This document shows, piece by piece, positions 19,786 through 29,287 of a stretch of 64,000 nt of DNA. The stretch comes from Taibaiella koreensis (GTDB taxonomy: Bacteria; Bacteroidota; Bacteroidia; Chitinophagales; Chitinophagaceae): the NCBI RefSeq assembly GCF_003545715.1, contig NZ_QVNU01000003.1, forward strand, positions 248,001 through 312,000, given 5' to 3'. A program made the position numbers and the translations under genes. The notes beneath the pieces are model-generated. The model worked only from the letters and a program-made list of their open reading frames with translations. It ran no database searches and was not told the DNA's origin. The first letter of the stretch is position 1; each line of letters begins with the position of its first letter.

Positions 19786-19847
19786 ATTTATATTTGTGCC
19801 AGGCTTATTTACATCATATCAGGTATATTCAATCGTTTATATAACTT

Positions 19848-21296
19848 ATGCGACCATCCAGGCACCTCCCCTTCTGGCTCATTACGCTGGCCATATTCAT
19901 TGGCCTGCCAGGCTATACCCTTATACAGGACGGTATGTTCATGGATGCGATGCTCTATACCAGTGTGGCGCATAACGAGGCGTTGGGATGGGGCAGCTTC
20001 TGGTACCCGCAATTCAGCCAACTGAACCTGGATCTCCCCGGTGTCCATGCTTTTCACGAGCAGCCGCCGCTCGCCTTCGGTATTCAATCGCTTTTCTTCC
20101 GGCTGTTTGGCAGCAGTATGTACGTGGAGCGCTTCTATGTATTCTTCACCAGCTGTATTGCTGCTTTCCTTATCCACCGCTTGTGGCGGCTGGTGTTCCG
20201 GAACGATAAGACGCTTGCAGGCTATAGCTGGTTGCCGGTCTTTTTCTGGATCACGATCCCTACGGTTTTTTGGACGGCATCCAATAATGTGAATGAAAAT
20301 ACCATGGGCGTTTTCATCCTGGCATCGGTGCTCTGCTCCTGGAAAGCGCTTAATGGCCCGGGCCGTTCTTGGGGGTGGATCATTGTTTCGGGCCTGCTCA
20401 TTTTCCTGGCTACGCTCAGCAAAGGATTCCCCGGGTTTTTCCCCCTTTGTGTTCCCTTCCTGTATTGGTTGTGTACACGTAAGGTTTCTTTCAAGACCGG
20501 TTTTGGTTACGCTTTCCTGCTGTTGCTGATCCCGGCGCTCATCTATCTGGTCCTTTTCCAGGTGGAGCCCAGTAAGGGAAGTTTATCTACCTATTTATTC
20601 AAAAGGGCCTTTGCCCGTATAGCCAGCGCGCCTACCACCAGCAACCGCTTTCAATCGCTAATCGACCTGTTTTCCGACTTGTTGCCACAGTTGGGACTCC
20701 TCCTCATTTTTGCTCTGATCGGCAGAGTGAAAAAAGTGAAATACCAGCCGGCTACCGGTCGGGGGCTTATCCTGTTTTTCCTGCTCACCGGTCTGGCTGG
20801 CTCCGCGCCGCTTATGCTTACTATGGTTCAGAAGCAGTTTTATATAGCGCCCAGCTATCCTTATTTTGCTATAGGGCTGGCCATGATCGCACTGCCCTAT
20901 GTATCGGCTTTTGTGGGTACAAGAAGTACGGCAGCGCCGGGTTTTAAAATATTCAGGGTAATTAGCCTGTCGCTGTTCTGCGGGGCGGTGCTGGTAGTAG
21001 CAGCCATGAAAGGAAAAACGGGAAGAGACGGCGATATTCTGCATGATATCAAAATAGTGGCGCCGCTGGTGTCGCAGGGTGCTGCGCTCACCATTACGGA
21101 CTATGCCTTCAGCAACGACTGGGAGCTGCAGTGCTACCTGATGCGTTATCATGGTATCAGCTGCCTGCACCGGCCTGCGACCGCCACCCGTTTTATGGTC
21201 ATTGATAAACGGGAACAGACCGACCGGGACATGTCGGCATATGCCAGGAAAGAAGTGGGCCTGGAACGCTACGATCTTTATGAACTAAAACAATAA
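19848..21296 (+). CDS. ArnT/PMT-like membrane glycosyltransferase (GT39/GT83 type)
   Basis: 482 residues with about 11 predicted membrane helices. The first periplasmic loop carries the acidic pair typical of GT-C enzymes (QDGMFMDAMLYTSVAHN, residues about 25-42) and then HEQPPLAFGIQSLFF, the HxxPP-type motif of ArnT and related dolichyl/undecaprenyl-phosphate sugar transferases. A soluble C-terminal tail follows. These enzymes move a sugar from a lipid carrier to lipid A, glycan or protein on the periplasmic face. The acceptor here is unknown. A TATATTTG -7-like box lies at 19789-19796, just after the preceding terminator. Confidence 0.82.
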   Translation: MRPSRHLPFWLITLAIFIGLPGYTLIQDGMFMDAMLYTSVAHNEALGWGSFWYPQFSQLNLDLPGVHAFHEQPPLAFGIQSLFFRLFGSSMYVERFYVFFTSCIAAFLIHRLWRLVFRNDKTLAGYSWLPVFFWITIPTVFWTASNNVNENTMGVFILASVLCSWKALNGPGRSWGWIIVSGLLIFLATLSKGFPGFFPLCVPFLYWLCTRKVSFKTGFGYAFLLLLIPALIYLVLFQVEPSKGSLSTYLFKRAFARIASAPTTSNRFQSLIDLFSDLLPQLGLLLIFALIGRVKKVKYQPATGRGLILFFLLTGLAGSAPLMLTMVQKQFYIAPSYPYFAIGLAMIALPYVSAFVGTRSTAAPGFKIFRVISLSLFCGAVLVVAAMKGKTGRDGDILHDIKIVAPLVSQGAALTITDYAFSNDWELQCYLMRYHGISCLHRPATATRFMVIDKREQTDRDMSAYARKEVGLERYDLYELKQ

Positions 21297-21308
21297 TGAC
21301 AGGGAAAC

Positions 21309-21342
21309 AAAAGGAACCGCCGATACTTCGGCGGTTCCTTTT
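21309..21342. terminator. Bidirectional terminator between converging genes
   Basis: Perfect 15-bp inverted repeat (21309-21323 and 21328-21342) with a TACT loop and A4/T4 ends. It serves both the glycosyltransferase gene and glnS, which converge here. Confidence 0.92.
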
Positions 21343-21363
21343 GCTATAGACTAATCCGGTATT

Positions 21364-23028
21364 TTAACCTTCTTTCTTCGCTTCTTTACCCCAGCTGTCT
21401 TTCAATCCTACAGTACGGTTGAAGACCAGGTGGTCTGGTGTGCTGTTCTTATCGGCGCAGAAATAACCCTTACGCAGGAACTGGTAGCGGTCGCCGGGTT
21501 GCGCATTGGCCAGGGCCGGCTCTATATAAGCGTTAGGCAATACCTGCAGCGAATCGGGATTAATATAATCCTTGAAATCGCCTTCTTCGGAAGAAGGATT
21601 CTCCACGCGGAACAGGCGATCGTACAGCCTTATCTCTGCTGTACGGGCATGCGGTACACTTAACCAGTGAATGGTCCCTTTTACCTTGAGGTTGCTGCTG
21701 TCGGCGCCGCTTTTGCTCTCCGGCAGATAGCTGCAGTGGATCTCGGTAATGTTGCCCTGCTCGTCCTTTTTGAAGTCGTCGCAGCGGATGATGTAAGCAT
21801 ATTTCAAACGCACCATGAGGCCGGGCCCGAGGCGGAAGAATTTCTTGGAAGGGCTTTCCATAAAATCTTCCCGCTCTATCCACAGCTCACGGCTAAACGG
21901 TACGATACGACTGCCCGCGTTTTCATCTTCCGGATTGTTCTCTGCTTCCAGCTCCTCTGTTTGTCCTTCGGGGTAATTGGTGATCACCAGCTTTACGGGG
22001 TCCAGCACGGCCATGGCCCTGTTGGCGACTTTATTCAGGTGCTCACGGATGCAGAATTCCAACAGGCCCACATCCGTAATATTTTCCCTTTTGGCAATCC
22101 CGATGGTATCAGCAAAGTTGCGGATGCTCTCAGGCGTATAGCCCCTGCGACGCAGCCCGCTGATGGTAGGCATGCGGGGATCGTCCCAGCCTTCAACGTG
22201 TTTTTCGTTGACCAGCTGCAGCAGCTTGCGCTTGCTCATGACCGTATAGCTGAGGTTGCGCCGGGCAAATTCGTACTGGTGCGAAGGAAATATCTCCAGC
22301 TGCTCGATAAACCAGTCGTACAATGCCCTGTGGTGAATAAACTCCAATGTACAGATCGAGTGCGTAATGTGTTCGATGCTATCGCTCTGCCCGTGGGCAA
22401 AATCATACATAGGATAGATGCACCACTGGTTGCCCGTACGGTGATGGTGGGCATGCTTGATCCTGTAGATAATAGGGTCGCGCATCAACAGGTTAGGATG
22501 GGCCATGTCGATCTTTGCCCGCAGCACTTTGGCGCCATCAGGATATTTGCCCTCCCGCATCTCGCGGAACAGCTGCAGGTTCTCTTCCATAGTTCGGTCG
22601 CGATAGAGGCTGTTGGTACCGGGGCGGTTCAGGTCGCCTTTGGATGCCGCCATCTCTTCCGAGCTGGAATCGTCGACATAAGCGAGGCCTTTATGGATCA
22701 GCTTTACGGCAAAATCGTGCAGCTGCTCAAAATAATCGGAGGTATAGCGCAGTTCGTCCCATTGGAAGCCCAGCCATTGCACATCGTTCATAATACTTTC
22801 CACGTATTCTGTCTCCTCGGTCACGGGATTGGTGTCGTCGAAGCGCAGGTTGCACTTGCCCTTGTACTTGAGGGCCAATCCGAAATTGAGGCAGATAGAA
22901 GCCGCGTGTCCGATATGCAGGTAACCGTTAGGCTCCGGAGGGAAGCGGGTGTGAATACTGGTGTATTTCCCTTCGCTCAGATGGCCTTCAATAATTTCTT
23001 CCAGAAAATTGAGGGAACGTTCTTCCAT
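21364..23028 (-). CDS. glnS: Glutaminyl-tRNA synthetase
   Basis: 554 residues from the ATG at 23028. An upstream in-frame start at 23109 is rejected because it lies inside the -7 box (TAACTTTG, 23107-23114). It charges tRNA-Gln directly. The class I signatures are [13 protein letters not shown] (HIGH region, about residue 30) and VMSKRKL (KMSKS region). The catalytic core is followed by the two-part anticodon-binding beta-barrel. The C-terminus lacks any YqeY extension; a separate YqeY-like gene lies at 50500. Confidence 0.97.
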   Translation of the reverse strand: MEERSLNFLEEIIEGHLSEGKYTSIHTRFPPEPNGYLHIGHAASICLNFGLALKYKGKCNLRFDDTNPVTEETEYVESIMNDVQWLGFQWDELRYTSDYFEQLHDFAVKLIHKGLAYVDDSSSEEMAASKGDLNRPGTNSLYRDRTMEENLQLFREMREGKYPDGAKVLRAKIDMAHPNLLMRDPIIYRIKHAHHHRTGNQWCIYPMYDFAHGQSDSIEHITHSICTLEFIHHRALYDWFIEQLEIFPSHQYEFARRNLSYTVMSKRKLLQLVNEKHVEGWDDPRMPTISGLRRRGYTPESIRNFADTIGIAKRENITDVGLLEFCIREHLNKVANRAMAVLDPVKLVITNYPEGQTEELEAENNPEDENAGSRIVPFSRELWIEREDFMESPSKKFFRLGPGLMVRLKYAYIIRCDDFKKDEQGNITEIHCSYLPESKSGADSSNLKVKGTIHWLSVPHARTAEIRLYDRLFRVENPSSEEGDFKDYINPDSLQVLPNAYIEPALANAQPGDRYQFLRKGYFCADKNSTPDHLVFNRTVGLKDSWGKEAKKEG

Positions 23029-23295
23029 TGTCTTGCTTAAAAAATAATTGTTTTGATAAAGATCTACCGGGCTTATTTTCTTTACATAACGCCCGGTAGC
23101 GGCTTGCAAAGTTAAGCATACAAAAGAAGATTTCGGGGATATGGTGCAGAGAAGGCTATGGTCACAGAACTGTTAATTAATGCGCTTATCGAAAAATTAA
23201 TATGGCATGCAACAGAATATGTTCGTAATATTGCATCTTCAATTCTGAAACATTATCAAAGTCCGGTTAATGCCGGCATTTCATTCTTAACTGAA

Positions 23296-23421
23296 ATGAC
23301 AAAAAAAAGCAACATAGTATTGGTAGCTAACACCAGGTGGTGTGCCAATAGTGTTTTTTTTCCTACTCCCTCTGGGGTAGTTTTTTCTCCTACCGTTACG
23401 CCGTTCATCGTGCGACGTTGA
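23296..23421 (+). CDS. Candidate leader peptide of the arginine operon
   Basis: 41 residues, ATG to TGA, starting MTKKSNIVLVANTRWC and ending in two Arg codons (CGA CGT). It lies about 130 bp before the first operon gene and contains an intrinsic terminator in its coding sequence. That arrangement fits ribosome-mediated attenuation, with translation speed over the ORF deciding whether the hairpin forms. Against it: there are only three Arg codons and the terminal pair lies after the hairpin. The peptide may be only incidental to a structured leader. Confidence 0.3.
   Translation: MTKKSNIVLVANTRWCANSVFFPTPSGVVFSPTVTPFIVRR
23363..23386 (+). terminator. Attenuator-like hairpin before the arginine operon
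   Basis: A 7-bp stem with one G-U pair (23363-23369 with 23374-23380), loop CTCT, then TTTTTT (23381-23386). The segment GGTGG just upstream (about 23336-23340) can pair with part of the left arm and so could act as an antiterminator. The hairpin lies inside the leader, not after any plus-strand gene. Confidence 0.55.
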
Positions 23422-23549
23422 TACCGGATAGCTTCTGACCTCGCGACAGGCAGATGATCCTCCGGCAGCTTTCCGCTTCAAACTTTATTGTCTACCAGGA
23501 ACAGGTATGCTTTACGGCATAGCTATTGCCTTTCTATCTCTTTTTGAAA

Positions 23550-24161
23550 ATGGAACATCATTTTCAGATAATGGTAGCTGATGCTACGCATTATGGTTTC
23601 GCGCAGCTTATTTGCGACGAAATGGCCGCTTCGGCCCAGGCCCGCGGTACCGGTATAGCCCGGCGCAGCCCCGATTATATCGTGGAGAAAATGCACGAAG
23701 GCAAGGCGGTGATCGCCTTCGACGACCAGGGTTTCTGGGCCGGCTTCTGCTATGTGGAAAGCTGGAGCCATGGACAGTACGTTGCCAATTCGGGCCTCAT
23801 TGTTGCGCCGCCCTACCGCAAATATGGTCTCGCGCGACTGATCAAGAAGCGGGTCTTTGAACTGAGCCGGGAACTGTTCCCGCAGGCCAAGATCTTCGGG
23901 CTCACTACCGGGCTCGCAGTAATGAAGATCAATTCGGACCTGGGCTACGAGCCGGTTACCTATTCCGAACTTACCCAGGACGAAGCCTTCTGGAAGGGCT
24001 GTCAAAGCTGTATCAACTACCCGATCCTTTTATCCAAGGAACGGAAGAACTGTCTGTGCACCGCAATGCTGTTTGAACCACCGGTGGTAGCTGCGGCTGG
24101 CCCGGCCGGAATAGCGGCTGAGGCCCCGGAGTCTATGTGTCTTTCTACAGAAAATCTTTAA
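23550..24161 (+). CDS. GNAT acyltransferase, probable N-acylglutamate synthase of the arginine pathway
   Basis: 203 residues from the ATG at 23550; an eight-codon longer form is possible. The GNAT core is seen as GFWAGFCYVESWSHGQYVANSGLIVAPPYRKYGLARLIKKRVFEL, given here as residues about 60-105, with PPYRKYGLA as the acyl-CoA loop. The C-terminal 35 residues are Ala/Pro-rich. It is the first gene of an operon that otherwise encodes every arginine step from acylglutamate on, and there is no argJ or classical argA. The likely job is acylation of glutamate, using acetyl- or succinyl-CoA. That is an inference from position and family. Confidence 0.78.
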   Translation: MEHHFQIMVADATHYGFAQLICDEMAASAQARGTGIARRSPDYIVEKMHEGKAVIAFDDQGFWAGFCYVESWSHGQYVANSGLIVAPPYRKYGLARLIKKRVFELSRELFPQAKIFGLTTGLAVMKINSDLGYEPVTYSELTQDEAFWKGCQSCINYPILLSKERKNCLCTAMLFEPPVVAAAGPAGIAAEAPESMCLSTENL

Positions 24162-24182
24162 ACAAATAAGCAAACAACGATA

Positions 24183-25382
24183 ATGGAAAAAGTAATCCTG
24201 GCATACAGCGGCGGACTTGATACAACCTATTGCGCCTTATACCTGAGCAAGGTGATGCAGCTGGAGGTACATGCCGTAACCGTGAATACCGGCGGCTTTT
24301 CGGAAGAGGAGCTTACCGCATTGCAGCAGAAAGCACAGCAGCTGGGCATCGCATCTCATAAGGTGATCGATGTAACGGAAGCTTATTATAACGATTGCAT
24401 CCGGTACCTGATCTATGGCAATATGCTGAAGAACGGCACCTACCCCCTCAGTGTGAGCGCCGAGCGCCTGGTGCAGGCTATGAGCATTGCCCGGGAGGCC
24501 CTGGCTGCCGGCGTTACGTACATCGCACATGGCAGCACCGGCGCGGGCAACGACCAGGTGCGCTTCGACGGTGTATTCCAGGCTATGGCGCCCGGTATAA
24601 AAATATTGACGCCCATCAGGGACCAGCAGCTGAGCCGGGAAGCCGAGATTGCTTTCCTGCATGAGCAAGGGATCGATATCGATTTTGCCAAAGCAAAGTA
24701 CAGCATCAACAAGGGTTTATGGGGTACCTCTGTAGGGGGCGCCGAGACCCTGACCTCGCATACTTACCTGCCCGAAGAAGCCTGGCCTACGCCGCTTACC
24801 GAATCGCAGCCGCTGGAGCTGACCATCACCTTCAGCAAGGGACAGCCCGTGGGGCTGGAAGGCGCTGCATTTGCGCATCCTACACAACTGATCCAGGCGC
24901 TTCAGGCCATTGCACAGCCTTACGGCATAGGTCGCGATATCCATGTGGGTGATACTATCATCGGCATCAAAGGCAGGGTAGGTTTCGAAGCCGCCGCACC
25001 CATGATCCTGATCAAAGCGCACCAGCTGCTGGAAAAGCATACCTTGACCAAATGGCAGATCTACTGGAAAGACCAGCTGAGCACCTGGTACGCCAACTGG
25101 CTGCACGAAGGACAAGTGCTGGACCCCGTAATGCGGCATATTGAAAAATTCCTTGAAGACAGCCAGCAAACGGTAAGCGGTACCGTGAAGGTGCTGCTGG
25201 AACCCAGGCATTTTACGCTGCTGGGTATCGATAGCCCGCATGACCTGATGAGCAGCCGGTTCGGCAGTTACGGGGAAATGAACAATGGCTGGAGCGGCGA
25301 AGATGTGAAAGGCTTCACCAAAATATTTGGCAACCAGGTTGCTATTTTTCACCAGGTCAATCAAACCGTGCATAATGATTAA
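24183..25382 (+). CDS. argG: Argininosuccinate synthase
   Basis: 399 residues. It joins citrulline and aspartate with ATP to form argininosuccinate. The N-terminal PP-loop is VILAYSGGLDTTYC (about residues 4-17). GSTGAGNDQVRFD and YSINKGLWGTSVGGAE carry the substrate-binding residues. It starts 21 bp after the acyltransferase gene and overlaps argC by 8 bp, which indicates tight translational linkage within the operon. Confidence 0.97.
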   Translation: MEKVILAYSGGLDTTYCALYLSKVMQLEVHAVTVNTGGFSEEELTALQQKAQQLGIASHKVIDVTEAYYNDCIRYLIYGNMLKNGTYPLSVSAERLVQAMSIAREALAAGVTYIAHGSTGAGNDQVRFDGVFQAMAPGIKILTPIRDQQLSREAEIAFLHEQGIDIDFAKAKYSINKGLWGTSVGGAETLTSHTYLPEEAWPTPLTESQPLELTITFSKGQPVGLEGAAFAHPTQLIQALQAIAQPYGIGRDIHVGDTIIGIKGRVGFEAAAPMILIKAHQLLEKHTLTKWQIYWKDQLSTWYANWLHEGQVLDPVMRHIEKFLEDSQQTVSGTVKVLLEPRHFTLLGIDSPHDLMSSRFGSYGEMNNGWSGEDVKGFTKIFGNQVAIFHQVNQTVHND

Positions 25383-26343
25383 GATCGGTATTGCAGGCGC
25401 GGCGGGCTATACCGGCGGCGAGCTGCTGCGCATCCTTCTACGGCATCCCGATGCGGATATTGTCTTTGCACATAGCCGCAGCAGGGCAGGACAGCCGCTG
25501 AGCCAAATACATGGCGATCTCCTGGGAGAGACAGCGTTGACTTTTTCGGATAGACTTGATGCTGATATCGATGTGCTGTTCCTCTGCCTGGGACATGGTG
25601 AGAGCGTCGCCTTCCTGGAACAATATGGTTTACCGAAGCATGTAAAGCTGATCGACCTTTCGCAGGATTTCCGGCTGAAGGCCCGTAATGTTCAAGGCGA
25701 CAGGACATTTGTTTATGGTCTTCCCGAGCAGAACCGGAAGCGGATCGCAGCAGCAGACAGCATTGCCAATCCCGGGTGTTTTGCCACCGCGCTACAGCTG
25801 GGTTTGTTGCCACTGATCCATCAGGGCTTCGACGGAGACGTATATGCCACGGGTATTACCGGCGCTACCGGCGCGGGGCAAAAGCTCTCTGAAAGCAGCC
25901 ATTTTGCCTGGCGCAGCAACAATATACAAGCGTATAAAAGCCTGCAGCATCAGCATCTCGCAGAGATCGGCGAACAGCAGATGGAAGCAGGCCAGGCCGC
26001 GCATATTCACTTTGTACCCTGGCGGGGCGACTTTGCACGTGGCATCTTTGTGTCGCAGCAGCTGCAAACGACACTGTCACTGGATGCGCTGAATGAATTG
26101 TATGAAACATGGTATGCTACGCATCCATTCACCGTATTGAGCCGCGGGCCCATCCATATGAAACAGGCCGTCAACACAAACAAATGTCTTATTCATATTG
26201 AGCAGGTTGAGGAGCAAACAGTGATCCACACGGCCATCGATAACCTGCTGAAAGGTGCATCGGGGCAGGCCGTACAGAATATGAACCTGATGTTTGGCTT
26301 GCCGGAAGATTCGGGGCTCAGGCTAAAAGCAAGTTATTTTTAA
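25375..26343 (+). CDS. argC: N-acyl-gamma-glutamyl-phosphate reductase
   Basis: 322 residues from the ATG at 25375, which overlaps the end of argG. Longer in-frame starts would overlap argG more and would disrupt the Rossmann start. The NADPH motif is GIAGAAGYTGGELLR (residues 4-18), and the catalytic Cys is C135 in NPGCFAT. The reaction reduces N-acyl-glutamyl phosphate to the semialdehyde. Whether the acyl group is acetyl or succinyl is not visible here. Confidence 0.96.
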   Translation: MIKIGIAGAAGYTGGELLRILLRHPDADIVFAHSRSRAGQPLSQIHGDLLGETALTFSDRLDADIDVLFLCLGHGESVAFLEQYGLPKHVKLIDLSQDFRLKARNVQGDRTFVYGLPEQNRKRIAAADSIANPGCFATALQLGLLPLIHQGFDGDVYATGITGATGAGQKLSESSHFAWRSNNIQAYKSLQHQHLAEIGEQQMEAGQAAHIHFVPWRGDFARGIFVSQQLQTTLSLDALNELYETWYATHPFTVLSRGPIHMKQAVNTNKCLIHIEQVEEQTVIHTAIDNLLKGASGQAVQNMNLMFGLPEDSGLRLKASYF

Positions 26344-26359
26344 TACCAAAGAAGGCGCA

Positions 26360-27496
26360 ATGAAACTATTTGAAGTATATCCCCAGCAAGACGTGGTGAT
26401 TGACAAAGCCAGGGGTGTTTTTGTATGGGACGACAAGGGGAATCGCTATCTCGATATGTATGGCGGTCACGCGGTCGTCTCGATAGGTCATACCCATCCA
26501 CATTATGTGTCACGGCTTACAGAGCAGCTGCAGCAAATAGGCTTTTACAGCAATGCCATACGCATGCCTTTGCAGGAGGCGCTTGCAGAAAAGCTGGGAC
26601 AACTAAGCGGACGTCCCGATTATCGTCTGTTCCTGTGTAACTCAGGGGCCGAAGCCAATGAGAATGCTTTGAAACTTGCCTCTTTTCATAATGGAAGGGA
26701 TAAGGTCCTGGCGTTTGATAAAGCGTTTCATGGACGCACTTCCCTGGCGGTAGCGGCGACCGATAACCCCTCACTGGTAGCGCCGGTGAACGTTACGGAT
26801 AAAATACATTTCCTACCCTTTAATGATGAGGAAGCGCTGCAGTCCTATTTTAAAGAAAAAGGGGACACGCTGTCTTCCGTTATCATCGAAGGTATACAGG
26901 GCGTCGGTGGCATCAGGGTGGCACAGCCCTCCTTCCTGCAGCTGCTGCGCCGGCTTTGCGATGCTCATGGTGCACTGCTGATCGCCGACAGCGTGCAGTG
27001 TGGCTACGGTCGCAGCGGAAGGTTTTTCTCGCACGACCACTCGGGTATCGACGCCGATATTTATACCATGGCCAAAGGCATGGGTAACGGATTCCCGGTA
27101 GGCGGCATCCTCATCGCACCGCATATCAAAGCAAAGATGGGTATGCTGGGTACTACTTTCGGCGGCAATCACCTGGCTTGCGTCGCCGCGCTGGCAGTGC
27201 TGGAAGTAATGGAAAAGGAAAACCTGATGCAAAGGGCAACGGACACTGGTACCTATCTCATGCAGGAGTTGGCTGCTCTGCCGGGCATCGAAGCGGTGCG
27301 CGGCGCTGGTCTGATGATCGGCTTCGATGTGCCCGGCAAGCAGGCAAAGCTGCGACACGATCTGCTGTACCGGCAGCGGGTATTTACCGGTGAGGCAAAG
27401 CCTGATGCCGTAAGACTTTTACCACCTTTATGCCTTAACCAGGAAGAGGCTGGCCTGTTCCTCACAGCATTAAGGGAAGCATTGCCGGAAACATAA
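26360..27496 (+). CDS. argD: N-acylornithine aminotransferase
   Basis: 378 residues, class III PLP aminotransferase. The PLP-binding Lys is K239 in TMAKGMGNGFPVGG. CNSGAEANENALKLA (phosphate-binding) and FHGRTSLAVAAT are also typical. It converts N-acyl-glutamate semialdehyde to N-acylornithine. It starts 16 bp after argC. Confidence 0.96.
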   Translation: MKLFEVYPQQDVVIDKARGVFVWDDKGNRYLDMYGGHAVVSIGHTHPHYVSRLTEQLQQIGFYSNAIRMPLQEALAEKLGQLSGRPDYRLFLCNSGAEANENALKLASFHNGRDKVLAFDKAFHGRTSLAVAATDNPSLVAPVNVTDKIHFLPFNDEEALQSYFKEKGDTLSSVIIEGIQGVGGIRVAQPSFLQLLRRLCDAHGALLIADSVQCGYGRSGRFFSHDHSGIDADIYTMAKGMGNGFPVGGILIAPHIKAKMGMLGTTFGGNHLACVAALAVLEVMEKENLMQRATDTGTYLMQELAALPGIEAVRGAGLMIGFDVPGKQAKLRHDLLYRQRVFTGEAKPDAVRLLPPLCLNQEEAGLFLTALREALPET

Positions 27497-27533
27497 CTTT
27501 TCATCAGAGCATTAATCAATCCAATAACAACAA

Positions 27534-28484
27534 GTGAAGCAATTTATCTCCGTAAAGGATGCCCCAGGCATTGATACCCTGATTGACCGGGCTTTGGCCT
27601 ACAAGGCCAATCCCTTTTCTGATAGGACATTAGGGAAGGACAAACGTATCGGCCTTCTTTTCTTCAATCCGAGCCTGCGTACCCGCATCAGCACACAGGT
27701 TGCCGCACAGCAGCTGGGTATGGAAGCGGTTGTATTCAATGCGGGTACAGAAGGCTGGGCGCTGGAGTTTGCCGATGATGCCGTGATGAACGGCAGTACA
27801 GTAGAGCATGTCAAAGATGCAGCGCCGGTATTGGGCACTTATTTCGATTTGCTTTGCATCCGTACTTTCCCTTCATTGCAGGACAGGACAAAAGACTACA
27901 GCGAGCAGGTGCTGCAGCAGTTTATCCGCTATGCCGGTATACCCGTGATCAGCCTGGAGAGCGCTACCTTGCATCCGCTGCAGTCCCTGGCCGATATGAT
28001 CACGATCAGGGAGCACATGGTCGGGCGCAAGCCCAAAGTGGTGTTGACCTGGGCGCCGCATATCAAAGCGACGCCGCAATGTGTGGCCAACAGCTTTTCC
28101 CAATGGGCCAATGCCTGGGACCAGGTGAAGCTGACCGTGACCTGCCCCGAAGGCTACCAGCTGGATGAGACTTTTACAACAGGCGCTACCGTTACCACCG
28201 ACCAGGAAGCGGCGTTGCAGGATGCCGATTTTGTTTATGTAAAGAACTGGAGCAGCTACAGGGACTATGGTAAGGTGTTGCCTGTAATGGAAGACTGGAT
28301 GCTTACTGAAGAAAGGCTGAAGCATGCTCCGGCGGCGAAGATCATGCATTGCCTCCCTGTACGGAGAGAGCTGGAGCTTTCCGGAGCATTGCTGGATAGC
28401 AACAGGAGCCTCGTTACGGAGCAGGCAGCCAACCGGGTATGGAGCGCCCAGGCTGTGCTGGCCTCTATTTTAAAAGCATTATAA
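27534..28484 (+). CDS. argF': N-succinyl/N-acetyl-ornithine carbamoyltransferase
   Basis: 316 residues, starting at GTG 27534. The carbamoyl-phosphate motif is FFNPSLRTRIST (about 43-54); TLHPLQSLADMIT and MHCLPVRR complete the active site. The sequence is of the Bacteroides SOTCase / Xanthomonas AOTCase branch, not of classical ornithine transcarbamylase. It carbamoylates an N-acylated ornithine, so deacylation must come later. The position known to separate succinyl (Pro90, B. fragilis) from acetyl (Glu92, X. campestris) specificity appears to be Val90 here (GSTVEH), which favours succinylornithine. Confidence 0.93.
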   Translation: MKQFISVKDAPGIDTLIDRALAYKANPFSDRTLGKDKRIGLLFFNPSLRTRISTQVAAQQLGMEAVVFNAGTEGWALEFADDAVMNGSTVEHVKDAAPVLGTYFDLLCIRTFPSLQDRTKDYSEQVLQQFIRYAGIPVISLESATLHPLQSLADMITIREHMVGRKPKVVLTWAPHIKATPQCVANSFSQWANAWDQVKLTVTCPEGYQLDETFTTGATVTTDQEAALQDADFVYVKNWSSYRDYGKVLPVMEDWMLTEERLKHAPAAKIMHCLPVRRELELSGALLDSNRSLVTEQAANRVWSAQAVLASILKAL

Positions 28485-28493
28485 GAGCAACAT

Positions 28494-29282
28494 ATGAGCA
28501 AACAGAAGGTAACCGTGGTTAAGATCGGTGGCAATGTGATCGATAAAGCGCAGGATCTGCAGCTTTTTCTGCAATCCTTTGCACAGCTTGAAGGGCCGAA
28601 GATACTGGTGCATGGCGGGGGCAAGCTGGCTACAGAACTGGCGGAACGATTGGGCGTTCCGCAGCAGATGATCGCCGGTCGCCGGGTAACAGATGAGGAG
28701 ACCCTGAAGATCATTACAATGGTCTATGGCGGGTATATCAATAAAAATATCGTAGCGCGATTGCAGGCGCTGGGCTGCGCCGCATTAGGTCTTTGTGGCG
28801 CCGACGCCAACCTGTTACAAGCAAGCAAGCGAAAGGTGACGACACATGACTATGGCTTTGCCGGCGACGTGGAGCGGGTCAATGGTATTGCGCTGGAGCA
28901 ATTGCTCCAACAGGGGCTAAGCCTCGTGATCGCCCCGGTGACGCACGATGGCAAGGGACAATTGCTGAACACCAATGCCGATACCATAGCCCGGGAGATC
29001 GCTCTGGCCTTACAGAAAGATTATGCGGTAAGCTTGCTGTATTGTTTTGAAAAGAACGGTGTCTTACTGGATGTATCCGACGAGCAAAGCGTGCTGCAAG
29101 ACCTGGACCAGGCATTATTGCAACGGCTGGTGGCCGAAGGGTGTGTGTATGAAGGCATGCTGCCCAAACTGGAGAATGCTTTTACCGCAGCATCGGGCGG
29201 TGTAGACCGGGTACAGATCGGGCATTGGAGCCATCTTGTTGCGATGACGGCAGGAGCGTCGGGCACAGCGATCAGAAATTAA
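28494..29282 (+). CDS. argB: N-acylglutamate kinase
   Basis: 262 residues of the amino-acid-kinase fold. VVKIGGNVID (about 9-18) and LVHGGGKLA bind ATP and the substrate; NADTIAREIALAL closes the nucleotide site. It phosphorylates N-acylglutamate, the step before ArgC. There is no long N-terminal helix, the feature that usually goes with hexameric, arginine-inhibited forms, so direct feedback inhibition by arginine is less likely. It starts 9 bp after argF'. Confidence 0.95.
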   Translation: MSKQKVTVVKIGGNVIDKAQDLQLFLQSFAQLEGPKILVHGGGKLATELAERLGVPQQMIAGRRVTDEETLKIITMVYGGYINKNIVARLQALGCAALGLCGADANLLQASKRKVTTHDYGFAGDVERVNGIALEQLLQQGLSLVIAPVTHDGKGQLLNTNADTIAREIALALQKDYAVSLLYCFEKNGVLLDVSDEQSVLQDLDQALLQRLVAEGCVYEGMLPKLENAFTAASGGVDRVQIGHWSHLVAMTAGASGTAIRN

Positions 29283-29287
29283 AACAC

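Larger units (their letters stand above)
23115..23549. other. Leader region of the arginine operon
   Basis: About 435 bp between glnS and the first arginine gene. A 41-codon ORF (23296-23421) with an embedded terminator hairpin (23363-23386) occupies the middle. A second small hairpin lies upstream of it (ACACC-AGGT-GGTGT, about 23330-23343). A weak TAATATTG box occurs near 23231-23238. No ArgR-type box is clear. Confidence 0.45.

Noticed and set aside
21667-23040. 457-codon plus-strand ORF
   Set aside because: It is fully antisense to glnS, which has all catalytic motifs. No independent support.
23158-23421. Longer 87-codon version of the leader ORF
   Set aside because: The upstream half has no coding character. 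The inner ATG at 23296 gives a more plausible short leader peptide.
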